From Rhizosphaericola sp047606825 (GTDB lineage: Bacteria; Bacteroidota; Bacteroidia; Chitinophagales; Chitinophagaceae): a DNA stretch of 46,583 bases. The stretch spans positions 1-46,583 of the forward strand of contig JASGDY010000074.1 of NCBI GenBank assembly GCA_047606825.1, read 5' to 3'. Position numbers and translations under genes: made by a program. Positions 24,202 through 32,806 of the stretch are shown piece after piece (positions within the stretch are counted from its first letter, which is position 1; every line of letters begins with the position of its first letter). The notes beneath the pieces were generated by a model, which searched no databases, had not been told where the DNA came from, and saw nothing but the letters and a program-made list of their open reading frames with translations.

Positions 24202-24762
24202 GCTTCACTTCGAAATAAATTGACGACTGACAAAAACACTGGCTGTAACATCAGTTTAACTCTCTCGTTTATATTTGTTGTTCAAAGGAATCGTTGATTG
24301 CTTCGCAGTTGGCGTTATGGCGGCTGACGTGCATAATTTGAGCTTAGTGCGACTATTAAACTTTTGTGCTAAATTTGAGAAGTACATGCAATCCCAAAAC
24401 CCATACAGCTAACAAACAGCAGCCGCTAACATGGGTTTGGCGTTCAGGAATATATTGGGCTGTTTGCTCATTTATCAGTTTAGACATCTATGCAAAGACA
24501 AAAACAGGGAAGAGCAGACACACAATCAATAGCCGGAAACATAACAATAAATGCAGCAATAATCGAAATTTTTAACCTGACCTTTGCTGGTTTTGAGTGT
24601 TTTTGTATCGGTACGCATATCTGTCCAAAGAACCCGTCTCAGAATATTCCGTTGGAAGTTCTGCTTAGGTTTCTCCATCTAGATTTCAAGCACTCAAACC
24701 TAATTTTTCCCTAACTTTACGGCACTGCGCACACAAACCGTGTCTAATGTTATTCTAAATTT
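24202..24762 (+). other. 561-bp geneless, AT-rich tail of the epoxide-hydrolase segment
   Basis: No credible gene is seen. The stretch contains sequences of the type GGCGTTATGGCGGCTGACGT and CAGCCGCTAACATGGGTTTG, which resemble noncoding repeats I associate with acquired genes in Bacteroidota. That resemblance is from memory. Near the right end TAACTTTA (about 24713-24720) could be the -7 box of the antiporter gene. Confidence 0.4.
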
Positions 24763-26370
24763 ATGGTATACAACAATCTTTTGTTGATTATGACCTTGTT
24801 GATGGTCACCACCATCCTGTCAATAGTCAGCCAAAAGCTGAAAATCTCCTATCCGATATTGCTGGTCATCGGAGGGCTCATCATGGGGTTTATGCCGAGG
24901 GGACTGCACCTTACATTGGATCCAGAACTCGTATTCCTCATATTCCTGCCACCGCTGCTCTTTGAAGCGGCATGGAACAGTTCGTGGACGGAAATCGTGA
25001 AATACAAACTTCCGATACTGAGGCTGTCATTGGGCTTGGTGCTGTTTACTTCGTTGGCGGTGGCCTTGATTTCGCACGCTGTCATTCCGGAGTTTTCGTT
25101 GGCATTGGGATTTCTGTTGGGTGGGATTATTTCGCCGCCGGATGCCATTGCCGCGACGTCGGTATTGGGCGGACTGAAAGTTCCACGCCGCGTACAGTCA
25201 ATATTGGAAGGCGAAAGCCTCATCAACGACGCCTCGTCGCTGGTGGTGTTCAACTTTGCCAAAATAGCGGTGATAACGGGGCAGTTTACTTTTTGGAAAG
25301 CGGGATTGTCATTTTTCTGGATTGCGGGCATGGGCATTTTGGTCGGGTTGGTCGTGGCGTACCTTGTGTACTTGGCGATGCGTTTCCTGCCCACGACGGC
25401 GAGTATCGACACGACCATCAGTTTTCTTTTTCCTTACCTGGCGTACCTTACAGCGGAACGATTTGAGTTTTCGGGTGTACTGGCGGTCGTGTTTGGCGGA
25501 TTGTTTTTAAATTCCCGTTCGCGTGTGATATTGACCTACAACTCACGGCTGCAAATGTCGAGTGTCTGGAACACGATGGTATTTCTGTTGAATGGTGTCG
25601 TATTTATGTTGATAGGCCTGCAACTGCCGGACATCATTGATGGCTTGGGGCAATATTCGTTGAAGGAAGCGATATTATATGGGCTGCTGATTTCGGTGGT
25701 CGCCATCATCGTCCGTTTTTTGTGGGTCTTTCCGATTACGACGACGATGGACTTTATCCGTTCGAGGTTTGACAGAAGGTATATACGTGCGTACAAACAA
25801 CAATGGAAATCACAGTTCATCATCGCGTGGAGCGGTATGCGCGGCGTTGTGTCGTTGGCATCCGCGCTTGCGGTTCCCTATTACCTGTCGAACAACGACA
25901 CCTTTCCGCACAGAAACCTTATCTTGTTTATTACGTTTGTCGTGATACTGGTGACGCTCGTGCTCCAAGGCCTACTCCTACCTTCCATCATCAAAAAGCT
26001 GAACATTGAGGTCAAAGAAAACCGCTCTGCCATACTCCGTTCCATCGATGCCCAGATTGCACAACAGGTCGTGGCATTCCTAGACGAACACTATCAAAAG
26101 GAAACGGAAACCATCCCCAATTTCAAACGCGTGCGGGACGCATACCTGCAAACGCTGGAAGAAAACGAAGAACAGCCTGTTGTTTCCGAAGCTGCACAAA
26201 GACATAGGTACATGACACAGTTCAACAAGATGATGCTGGAGCTCATCGACTTGAAACGCAATGCCCTTAACAAGTTCAGGCGGGAAGACTCCTACCCTGA
26301 AACCACCATCCGCAACCTCGAATACCAATTGGACCTCGACGAGGCTAGGCTGCGGCGATTGCCAAGATAG
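24763..26370 (+). CDS. Na+/H+ antiporter, CPA1 (NhaP/YjcE-like) family
   Basis: Inner-membrane exchanger of protons for Na+ or K+. The 535-residue protein has about 12 membrane helices in the first 410 residues. Key motifs are FLIFLPPLLFEAAWN (58-72), the ion-binding PPDAIAATSVL (125-135) with the conserved Asp, and EGESLINDASSLVVF (149-163). A cytosolic tail of about 115 residues, rich in Glu, Arg and Lys, may be regulatory. The following gene starts 127 bp later. Ion choice cannot be told from sequence. Confidence 0.92.
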   Translation: MVYNNLLLIMTLLMVTTILSIVSQKLKISYPILLVIGGLIMGFMPRGLHLTLDPELVFLIFLPPLLFEAAWNSSWTEIVKYKLPILRLSLGLVLFTSLAVALISHAVIPEFSLALGFLLGGIISPPDAIAATSVLGGLKVPRRVQSILEGESLINDASSLVVFNFAKIAVITGQFTFWKAGLSFFWIAGMGILVGLVVAYLVYLAMRFLPTTASIDTTISFLFPYLAYLTAERFEFSGVLAVVFGGLFLNSRSRVILTYNSRLQMSSVWNTMVFLLNGVVFMLIGLQLPDIIDGLGQYSLKEAILYGLLISVVAIIVRFLWVFPITTTMDFIRSRFDRRYIRAYKQQWKSQFIIAWSGMRGVVSLASALAVPYYLSNNDTFPHRNLILFITFVVILVTLVLQGLLLPSIIKKLNIEVKENRSAILRSIDAQIAQQVVAFLDEHYQKETETIPNFKRVRDAYLQTLEENEEQPVVSEAAQRHRYMTQFNKMMLELIDLKRNALNKFRREDSYPETTIRNLEYQLDLDEARLRRLPR

Positions 26371-26496
26371 CAGGAAATCTGAAATAAGATTCTTGAATGG
26401 AGATTTTCAATCTGTTAAACATAAAAAATATAACATCTGTTAAACTGCCTTCTCAAATAGTTAAACAATCACTCTCACCCACAGACACATAAACAA

Positions 26497-27555
26497 TTGG
26501 CACAAAAAAACCACTACACACTATTGGACGGACTGCGCGGTATAGCGGCGTTTGCAGTTATCCTGTATCATTTTATGGAAATGTTCATCCCCGACTATTC
26601 AAAGAATTTTATCGCACACGGATTTTTGGCGGTGGATTTTTTCTTTGCGCTTTCGGGATTTGTCATTGCCTACTCTTACGACAGCAGGATACTTACGATG
26701 CGGAAAACCACCTTTTTCAGAAAGCGACTGGTACGTCTGCATCCATTGGTCGTGGCAGGTTCTATATTGGGTTTGATTGCTTTTTTACTGGATCCGTTTT
26801 CGGACAGTGCCGGCGCGTACACGCCAGCAAGGCTTGGGCTGATATTTTTAATGTCCATCCTTGTCCTTCCTTTTCCGGTAATGGAAGACAGAGCTTTCAA
26901 TTTGTTTGGACTCAACGCTCCGGCTTGGTCGCTGTTCTGGGAATACATCGCCAATATCGTCTATGGATTATTCCTTTGTAAGCTACCGAGAAAATTTATC
27001 GTTGTTCTTTCTGCGGTATTTGCTTTATTATTGATTCAAATCGCTTTTAAAAAGAACGACTTGATGGGTGGCTGGGGCAAGGATAGTTTTTGGGACGGAA
27101 GCGTTCGTTTGGGATTTTCGTTCAGTATCGGAATGGCTGTATATCGATATCGGTTAGCCATCGCAAATCGTCTAAGTTTCCTGCCATTGGCATTGTTGCT
27201 TTTCGCGACATTCTTGACGCCCTACCACAAATCATGGAATTGTATAATGGAGCCTTTTATCATTATCATCGTCAATCCGTTGATACTGCTATTAAGCATT
27301 GGCAGCACGAAAGCATTTTACCTTAACAAAACCGTACAATTGCTGGGCAACATCTCCTATCCGCTGTATATGACGCATTATACGTTTATTTGGATATTTG
27401 GACATTACCATGAAAAAATGCATCCGAGCAATGGCCAGCTGCTCTTCGTCATTACATCGACGATTGTCGTTATGTTCCTATTGGCATATTTTGTAATGAA
27501 ATATATAGACGAGCCGGTAAGAAGATACCTAAATAAAAAAATTGGCATCCGGTAA
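26497..27555 (+). CDS. Acyltransferase 3 family membrane protein (O-acetyltransferase)
   Basis: The 352-residue membrane protein has about ten helices and the family's N-terminal motif LLDGLRGIAAFAVILYHF (8-25), with the conserved Arg and the membrane histidine. FFFALSGFVIAYSYDSR follows, also typical. Such proteins acylate sugars of surface polysaccharides or other envelope targets. The start is a TTG at 26497; no ATG offers the full motif. It runs into the convergent mlaE gene, with one base between the two stop codons. The substrate is unknown. Confidence 0.88.
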   Translation: MAQKNHYTLLDGLRGIAAFAVILYHFMEMFIPDYSKNFIAHGFLAVDFFFALSGFVIAYSYDSRILTMRKTTFFRKRLVRLHPLVVAGSILGLIAFLLDPFSDSAGAYTPARLGLIFLMSILVLPFPVMEDRAFNLFGLNAPAWSLFWEYIANIVYGLFLCKLPRKFIVVLSAVFALLLIQIAFKKNDLMGGWGKDSFWDGSVRLGFSFSIGMAVYRYRLAIANRLSFLPLALLLFATFLTPYHKSWNCIMEPFIIIIVNPLILLLSIGSTKAFYLNKTVQLLGNISYPLYMTHYTFIWIFGHYHEKMHPSNGQLLFVITSTIVVMFLLAYFVMKYIDEPVRRYLNKKIGIR

Positions 27556-27556
27556 A

Positions 27557-28309
27557 TTACAGCATCATCGCCGATATCACATAGTCCAATATCAAAATCA
27601 GGACACAAGCCACGACCACAGACGTCGTGCTCGCGCGTCCTATCTCAAAAGAACCGCCCTTGACCCTATATCCAAAAAACGCGGAAATACTTGCTATCTC
27701 AAAAGCAAATGAAAATGCTTTCAGTACCATGAACACGACATCAAAAATCTCCAATGAAGAACGCAGTCCTAAATCGTAAATATTGCCCGGAACAATACCC
27801 ATCATGTCTCCGACGACACGACCGCCCCAGATACCGACCACGCAACTGATCACGACCAGCATGGGAATAACCAACAGGCAGGCCAGCAACTTGGGCAGCA
27901 CAAGATAGTTGCGTGGGTTGAGCCCCATGATTTCCAGGGCGTCAATCTGTTCGGACACGCTCATATTGCCGAGTTCGCTTGCAATCTTGCTACCTACGAC
28001 ACCCGCCAACACGATACAGATGACGGTCGGCGACAGTTCCAGCATCAAAGTATTGCGCACGATCATGCTGATCGTCGTCAATGGAATCAGGGGACTTACC
28101 AATTGATATGCCGTCTGTATCGTCATGACCGCACCCAGAAAAAAGGAAATGATGACGACGATGAGCAACGCGCCGTTGACAATCTCCATACACTGGTGCA
28201 TAAACTCCTTCCAATACATTTTGGCGTTTTCGGGCTTGGTAAACATGGATTTGAGGAAAACCAGATAGCTCCCAAACTCATGCAAAAACTTTGTGAATAT
28301 CAAGACCAT
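27557..28309 (-). CDS. mlaE: MlaE-family ABC transporter permease
   Basis: Inner-membrane permease of the MlaFEDB-type lipid transporter, which moves phospholipids between the membranes. The 250-residue protein has the five-helix MlaE fold, with GALLIVVIISFFLGAV, the LELSPTVICIVLAGVVGSKIASELG block and ALEIMGLNPRNYLVLPKL, the coupling-helix region that contacts the ATPase. The partner ATPase (MlaF) and substrate-binding MCE protein (MlaD) are not next to it, although they often are in other genomes. They must be elsewhere if the system works. It is convergent with the acyltransferase gene. Confidence 0.92.
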   Translation of the reverse strand: MVLIFTKFLHEFGSYLVFLKSMFTKPENAKMYWKEFMHQCMEIVNGALLIVVIISFFLGAVMTIQTAYQLVSPLIPLTTISMIVRNTLMLELSPTVICIVLAGVVGSKIASELGNMSVSEQIDALEIMGLNPRNYLVLPKLLACLLVIPMLVVISCVVGIWGGRVVGDMMGIVPGNIYDLGLRSSLEIFDVVFMVLKAFSFAFEIASISAFFGYRVKGGSFEIGRASTTSVVVACVLILILDYVISAMML

Positions 28310-28420
28310 ACGCCGTTGCTATAATATATTGAACCCATTGTTTAGGACTGCAAGATATTATATATTGAGGTAAGAACGAGATTTATGATGTTGGATACCA
28401 GGGCAATCGCTTTTAAGATT

Positions 28421-28467
28421 TGTAATGCCCTACTTCTTTTCTTGACAAAAAAAAGTAGGGCATTACA
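28421..28467. terminator. Strong hairpin downstream of the dipeptide epimerase
   Basis: Perfect 15-bp inverted repeat (28421-28435 with 28453-28467; TGTAATGCCCTACTT), between the epimerase stop and mlaE. Read on the minus strand it can end the epimerase transcript. Confidence 0.65.
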
Positions 28468-28517
28468 ATAAACTTGAAAAGGGGTTACCCTGTAATGTGT
28501 AGGCGAGGCTTCATGTC

Positions 28518-29666
28518 TTAGGAAAATTTGACAGGCTTTGTCGAGACTGCCCCGATGCCGGGCTTGTCGTTGAGCGTTACTTTTCCGTCCACGATTTTCA
28601 TACCGGAATAAGCATCGTTTTTAATCAACAAATTACCGTCCAGATCGGCATAGTCGACCATCGGCGCCAACTGTGCGGCGGCAGAGATACCACAGGACGT
28701 CTCGGTCATACAGCCAATCATGACTTTCATGTCCAGCGCACGGGCAAGCTCGAGCATACGGTGTGCCTCGCGCAGACCCGTGGATTTCATCAGTTTGATA
28801 TTGATGCCCTTGTACACACCATGGCACTTGATTAGATCCGGCAGACGTTGGAACGCCTCGTCCGCAAACGTCGGGATGGGGCTATGCTCCGTCAGGTAGG
28901 CATTGTCGTCCACTCTTTCCTTTGGCATGCCCTGTTCGATGAACACCACGCCTTTTTCCGCTAGCCAGTGCGCCATCTCCACCGCAAAGTTCTTGTCCGT
29001 CCAGCCTTGGTTGACATCGACGCATATCGGCTTGTCCGTAACGGACCGGATGGTTTCGATCAATTCTTTGTCGGTGTCGCGGCCGAGTTTGACTTTCAGT
29101 ATTTTGTAGGGAGCCGCTTCTTTTGTTTTTTGGCGTACCACGTCCGGCGTGTCAATCCCGATCGTATAGGAAGTGTTGGGCATTTTACCCGTGTCGTAGC
29201 CCCAGATTTTCCACCAGGGCTGGCCGATGATTTTTCCCACGAGGTCGTGCAAGGCGATGTCCACAGAGGCTTTCGCAGCCTTGTTCAACGGCGCGATACT
29301 GTCCACATAGTCCAATATCTTTTCCATTTCCATCGGGTCGTTGAACTGCGACAGGTCGACTTTGGACAAGAAAGCGGAGACGGATTCGATGCTTTCGCCC
29401 AAGTAGGGCGGCATGGAAGCCTCGCCGTAACCGACCAAGCCGTCCAATTCAATTTTGGTCAAGACGTCCGGTGTCGAAGTCCGTGAACTTGTCGCCAACG
29501 TAAACACGTGCGCCAACTCCAAAGTGTAGGGAACAAACGACAGTTTCATTTTTCCCTTTCTGCCATTGACGCTGTTGGATTTTGCGAAAACACTGCCGAC
29601 GACACCCACTTGCAATGCTGCCGTAGCCAATGCCGCACCTTTGATAAAACCTCTTCTGGATTCCAT
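28518..29666 (-). CDS. Tat-exported dipeptide epimerase, enolase superfamily (Ala-Glu epimerase-like)
   Basis: Members epimerise dipeptides such as L-Ala-D/L-Glu from peptidoglycan turnover. The 382-residue protein starts with a twin-arginine signal (SRRGFIKG at 3-10, then a hydrophobic stretch to about 28), so it is probably exported folded to the periplasm. The enolase-superfamily residues are present: KVK at 191-193, metal ligands D217, E244 and D269, and K291 in INIKLMKS. The motif CMTETSCGIS near the C-terminus is typical of this epimerase family. A TAGGTTTG box (29705-29712, minus strand) lies 38 bp before the ATG. The exact dipeptide is not predictable. Confidence 0.87.
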   Translation of the reverse strand: MESRRGFIKGAALATAALQVGVVGSVFAKSNSVNGRKGKMKLSFVPYTLELAHVFTLATSSRTSTPDVLTKIELDGLVGYGEASMPPYLGESIESVSAFLSKVDLSQFNDPMEMEKILDYVDSIAPLNKAAKASVDIALHDLVGKIIGQPWWKIWGYDTGKMPNTSYTIGIDTPDVVRQKTKEAAPYKILKVKLGRDTDKELIETIRSVTDKPICVDVNQGWTDKNFAVEMAHWLAEKGVVFIEQGMPKERVDDNAYLTEHSPIPTFADEAFQRLPDLIKCHGVYKGINIKLMKSTGLREAHRMLELARALDMKVMIGCMTETSCGISAAAQLAPMVDYADLDGNLLIKNDAYSGMKIVDGKVTLNDKPGIGAVSTKPVKFS

Positions 29667-29815
29667 GTGGTTAAAGATTTATTGAATAGCCGATGAACGA
29701 TGTCCAAACCTACGTAAAAACATTAATATTCTGAAATATGTCCAACTTCAACGGGGAAATATGCGCAATTCTATTAGAGGGATGAACACGAAAGTAAATA
29801 TGGTGTGCATCTTTT

Positions 29816-30277
29816 TTATTTTATCGGTCCGACGTTGTAAGTCACCATTGCACGCTCAATCTGGTATTGTTCCGTCGTTCCTTCATATAAAAAATAGCTC
29901 GGGGCTTGAATGGAAGCTACTTTAGTTACTTGTATTTCAATCAAGGTTTTGATGGGGAATTTGTCTGTGAATAGGTCTGTCAATGGCTTTACTTTTTCTT
30001 TGAAGTCGTCGTCATCCTTGTCGATAAGTGTTGCTGTTCCTTTTATTTTGAAACCTTTTTGAACAAAAACATCCACAAAACTTACGCAGACATTCGGATT
30101 TTCCTTTATGTTGGCAACGCTGTTTGGAGAAGCGAGGTTGGCAATCAATAACGTCGTGTCGTCTTTGTATGTGAATATTTCTTTGGGAGAAACGTTGGGT
30201 TCATTTTGTCCGTTGGCAGTTGCCAGCCAGCACAACACACTTTTTTGGATATACTTTTTTACTTCGTCCGTTATCAT
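29816..30277 (-). CDS. Pyridoxamine 5'-phosphate oxidase-like flavin/F420-fold protein
   Basis: The 153-residue protein (from MITDEVKK) has the split-barrel fold of the PNPOx-like family: LCWLATANGQNEPNVSPKE, LLIANLASPNSVANIKENP and VCVSFVDVFVQKGFKIKGTA. Such small proteins usually bind FMN or haem; activity varies. An in-frame ATG 8 codons upstream (30301) is possible, but the family usually starts at the helix entered here. No signal peptide. It is 36 bp from the stop of the metal ATPase gene on the same strand and may be co-transcribed with it. Function is unassigned. Confidence 0.78.
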   Translation of the reverse strand: MITDEVKKYIQKSVLCWLATANGQNEPNVSPKEIFTYKDDTTLLIANLASPNSVANIKENPNVCVSFVDVFVQKGFKIKGTATLIDKDDDDFKEKVKPLTDLFTDKFPIKTLIEIQVTKVASIQAPSYFLYEGTTEQYQIERAMVTYNVGPIK

Positions 30278-30337
30278 TGTCTCTTTTTTCGAGATGCGCA
30301 ATGTGGTAAAACTGATTTTAATCAGAGGCTGGCTGCA

Positions 30338-32221
30338 TCATTTAAAATTCCGCAGCCGCAAACTCAACAACAACACGATCATCAACACGCCCACGTCGGC
30401 AAAAATCGCCAATACCAAATTACTGTAACCCAAAAACGCCAATAGCACAAACAGCACTTTGACCAATATCGAACCGATGGTGTTGACCTTGATTTGATAG
30501 ACTGTGGCACGGGACAACCGTATCAGAAAAGGAATCAGCGAAATGCGGTCGTTCATCAACGCGATGCTTGCCGTCTCGATGGCAATGTCGCTGCCAGCGG
30601 CACCCATCGCAATGCCGACCGTGCTGATTGCCATAGCGGGCGCGTCGTTGATGCCGTCGCCGACCATCGCCGTAGGCTTGCCTTCGGCGATAAGCTGTTG
30701 TACCTTTTGGGCTTTGTCTTCGGGAAGGAGATGCCCGTAAACGGTGTCGATGCGAACTTTTTGCGCGACAAAACGAACCGCCTGTTCGCTGTCGCCGCTC
30801 AATATCATCGGCACCACGTCGAGTGCTTTTATTTCTTGGATGGCGTGTACGCTTTCGGGTTTTATTTCGTCTTCAAGGCCCAATATGCCGGCGACGCCTT
30901 TGCCGAAACTGACGGCGATGCCGGTTTTTCCTTGTGCGGAAAGTTCGTTGACGATGCGGGTGGCATCCTCGCCGATATGTTCCGTTTCACCGATATAGTT
31001 GAGGTTGCCCGCGCGGATGGTTTCGTCCTTGCAGACGAGGCATTCAGCGGTTGCACCTTTGCCCAATATGGACTTGTATTTGTGTGCGGCGTGCGGTTCA
31101 AAACCCTCTTTTCGGGAAGCGTGTACGATGGCCTGTGCTACGGGATGTTCGGAAAAAACTTCCGCCCCCGCCGTACACGCCAATAGCTCTTCACGGCTCG
31201 TCCCATTGAGAGGAAACAAGTCCGAAACGACGGGCTTCCCATAGGTAATGGTCCGTGTTTTGTCCAGTGCGATGGTTTTGACTTCCGCCAAGGCTTCGAG
31301 GAACTTGCCGCCTTTGACAAGTGCCCCTTTGGAGGAGGCGTTGCCAATCGCCGCGTAGATGCAGACGGGCGTGGAAATGACCATGGCGCACGGACAGGCA
31401 ATCACCAACAGCGAAATCGCCATGTTGAGCGAATCATGCACGCTTTTGTGCAAAAGGAAATTGTACGTCAGAAACAGTACCAATGCCAGTACCAATATGC
31501 TCGGCGTGTATTTTTTCGCAAATTTCTGGATGAATTTCTGGCGTTCGCTTTTGTTGGCACTGGCCTGGAACGTAAGCTGGATGATTTTGGAAAAAGTGGT
31601 GTCGGCGGAGAGTTTGGTGGTCTGTATTTCCAGATAACCTTGCTGGTTGAGGGTTCCCGCAAATACGGCATCGCCGATTTTTTTCTCCTTGGCGATAGGT
31701 TCGCCCGTAATCGCAGCTTCGTCGATGCAGGATACGCCGACGACGATTTTGCCGTCCATCGGGATATAGTTGCCGGGACGGACTTCCACTATGGAGCCGA
31801 CCGGGATTTTGTCTATTTGGACGGGGTTGGCCTCGCCTTTGACGTTGGCCGTCTTGGGAGCTTTGTTGACCAGATCCTTCAGTGATGATTTGCTGTTGTC
31901 GATACCCACGTCTTCCAAAGCCTCGCCCAACACGTACAACGCCATCACGACCGCACCTTCCGAATATTCGCCGAGGAAAAACGCACTGACAACGGCAATC
32001 AGCATCAACAGGCTGACACTTCCAAAATTGAGTTTGGACAAGGATTTCAGTCCGCCCAAGATAATTGCATAGCCTGTCGCCAGTACCATGATACCGTAAA
32101 ATATCGGCGCAATCGGCACCGGAATCGACCAACCCGATATGCTGGCGACTTCCAATACCAGCATCGCGATTGCGGCAACAAACAAAAAAACAAACCGCTT
32201 ATTGTGGAATGGTAGTTTCAT
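30338..32221 (-). CDS. Heavy-metal P1B-type ATPase (Zn/Cd-type), with DKTRT in place of DKTGT
   Basis: Predicted exporter of Zn2+, Cd2+ or similar across the inner membrane. The 627-residue protein has about eight helices and no N-terminal metal-binding domain. The actuator motif TGEP is at 172-175, the ion-site CPC at 276-278, SEHPVAQA in the nucleotide domain, and GDGINDAPA is intact. The last helices carry ADVG and suit the Zn/Cd branch. The phosphorylation motif is odd: D320-K-T-R-T instead of DKTGT; the arginine codon CGG is unambiguous in the sequence. The phosphorylated aspartate itself is kept. Either this branch tolerates the change or activity is reduced. Confidence 0.9.
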   Translation of the reverse strand: MKLPFHNKRFVFLFVAAIAMLVLEVASISGWSIPVPIAPIFYGIMVLATGYAIILGGLKSLSKLNFGSVSLLMLIAVVSAFFLGEYSEGAVVMALYVLGEALEDVGIDNSKSSLKDLVNKAPKTANVKGEANPVQIDKIPVGSIVEVRPGNYIPMDGKIVVGVSCIDEAAITGEPIAKEKKIGDAVFAGTLNQQGYLEIQTTKLSADTTFSKIIQLTFQASANKSERQKFIQKFAKKYTPSILVLALVLFLTYNFLLHKSVHDSLNMAISLLVIACPCAMVISTPVCIYAAIGNASSKGALVKGGKFLEALAEVKTIALDKTRTITYGKPVVSDLFPLNGTSREELLACTAGAEVFSEHPVAQAIVHASRKEGFEPHAAHKYKSILGKGATAECLVCKDETIRAGNLNYIGETEHIGEDATRIVNELSAQGKTGIAVSFGKGVAGILGLEDEIKPESVHAIQEIKALDVVPMILSGDSEQAVRFVAQKVRIDTVYGHLLPEDKAQKVQQLIAEGKPTAMVGDGINDAPAMAISTVGIAMGAAGSDIAIETASIALMNDRISLIPFLIRLSRATVYQIKVNTIGSILVKVLFVLLAFLGYSNLVLAIFADVGVLMIVLLLSLRLRNFK

Positions 32222-32318
32222 TTTGAATACAGAATTTTAGAATCATGGATAGAAAGTCGGTAATACTTAATTACACTTTGAAGTTAGAAAGGAATAAAGT
32301 ATGATAGCTTCCGCTTAT

Positions 32319-32559
32319 TAAACCTCACCCCCGACCCCTCTCCCAAGTGAGAGGGGCGAGGCGAAATCTAAGAGACTGTTTGAGTTAAGTTTTTCTGTAC
32401 GGCTTTACATGCTTCCAAGACATAAAAACATATATTCCTTCCCGCACAGTCTCCCGCCGCGGCGGGAGACTGTGCGGAGAAGAAAATAAATAACTCAAAC
32501 AGCTTCTAAGACTTTGAGTCTCCCCTCTCACTTGGGAGAGGGGTCGGGGGTGAGGTTTA
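32319..32559. repeat. Long inverted repeat enclosing the MITE-like copy A
   Basis: Arms 32319-32356 and 32522-32559 are perfectly complementary over 38 bp (starting TAAACCTCACCCCCGACCCC). The 165-bp middle contains the MITE-like element at 32368-32509. It occupies much of the 585-bp noncoding gap between the ATPase and the alpha-oxoamine synthase; 32222-32318 and 32560-32733 show nothing else I can name. Confidence 0.85.
32368..32509 (+). mobile_element. MITE-like element, copy A
   Basis: 142-bp element with inverted ends containing CTGTTTGAGTTA and TAACTCAAACAG. The centre (about 32441-32477) is a GC-rich hairpin with CAGTCTCCCGC pairing to GCGGGAGACTG. Copy B at 34123-34263 is the same element in the other direction. 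No coding capacity. Confidence 0.75.
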
Positions 32560-32733
32560 TTTGTACATTTTTATTCAACATAGCGTATAACTCCGGTCTT
32601 CCAGTATTTCCGCCCTCCGTCTTTCTTCCACACAAAATTACAGCAGCGCGACGGAAATACGCGTTTTATTACTGTTACACCGTTTCAATTTTGCGGTTTA
32701 CCGATACATTTCAGCATTTATTGCCGAAAGCCG

Positions 32734-32741
32734 TACCTTTG
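32734..32741 (+). promoter_or_regulatory. Promoter -7 box, TACCTTTG
   Basis: Exact TAnnTTTG match 65 bp before the alpha-oxoamine synthase ATG. No clear -33. Confidence 0.5.
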
Positions 32742-32806
32742 GGCAGTTTTTGTCCTAAAAAATAAATCCCTGACCGTGTGTCTACGGCAGCGTAAATAGC
32801 AAGAGA

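Noticed and set aside
24366..24714. Two short frames in the tail of the epoxide-hydrolase segment
   Set aside because: Low-complexity Lys/Asn/Thr-rich products without motif, lying in repeat-like noncoding DNA.
31255..31280. DKTRT in the metal ATPase as a frameshift or sequencing artefact
   Set aside because: The frame is continuous on both sides and only one codon differs from the expected motif; a base-call error cannot be excluded but nothing in the sequence indicates one.
32367..32510. TCTAAG on both sides of MITE-like copy A as a 6-bp target duplication
   Set aside because: Part of this sequence is also present at the ends of copy B, so it belongs to the element rather than to the target.
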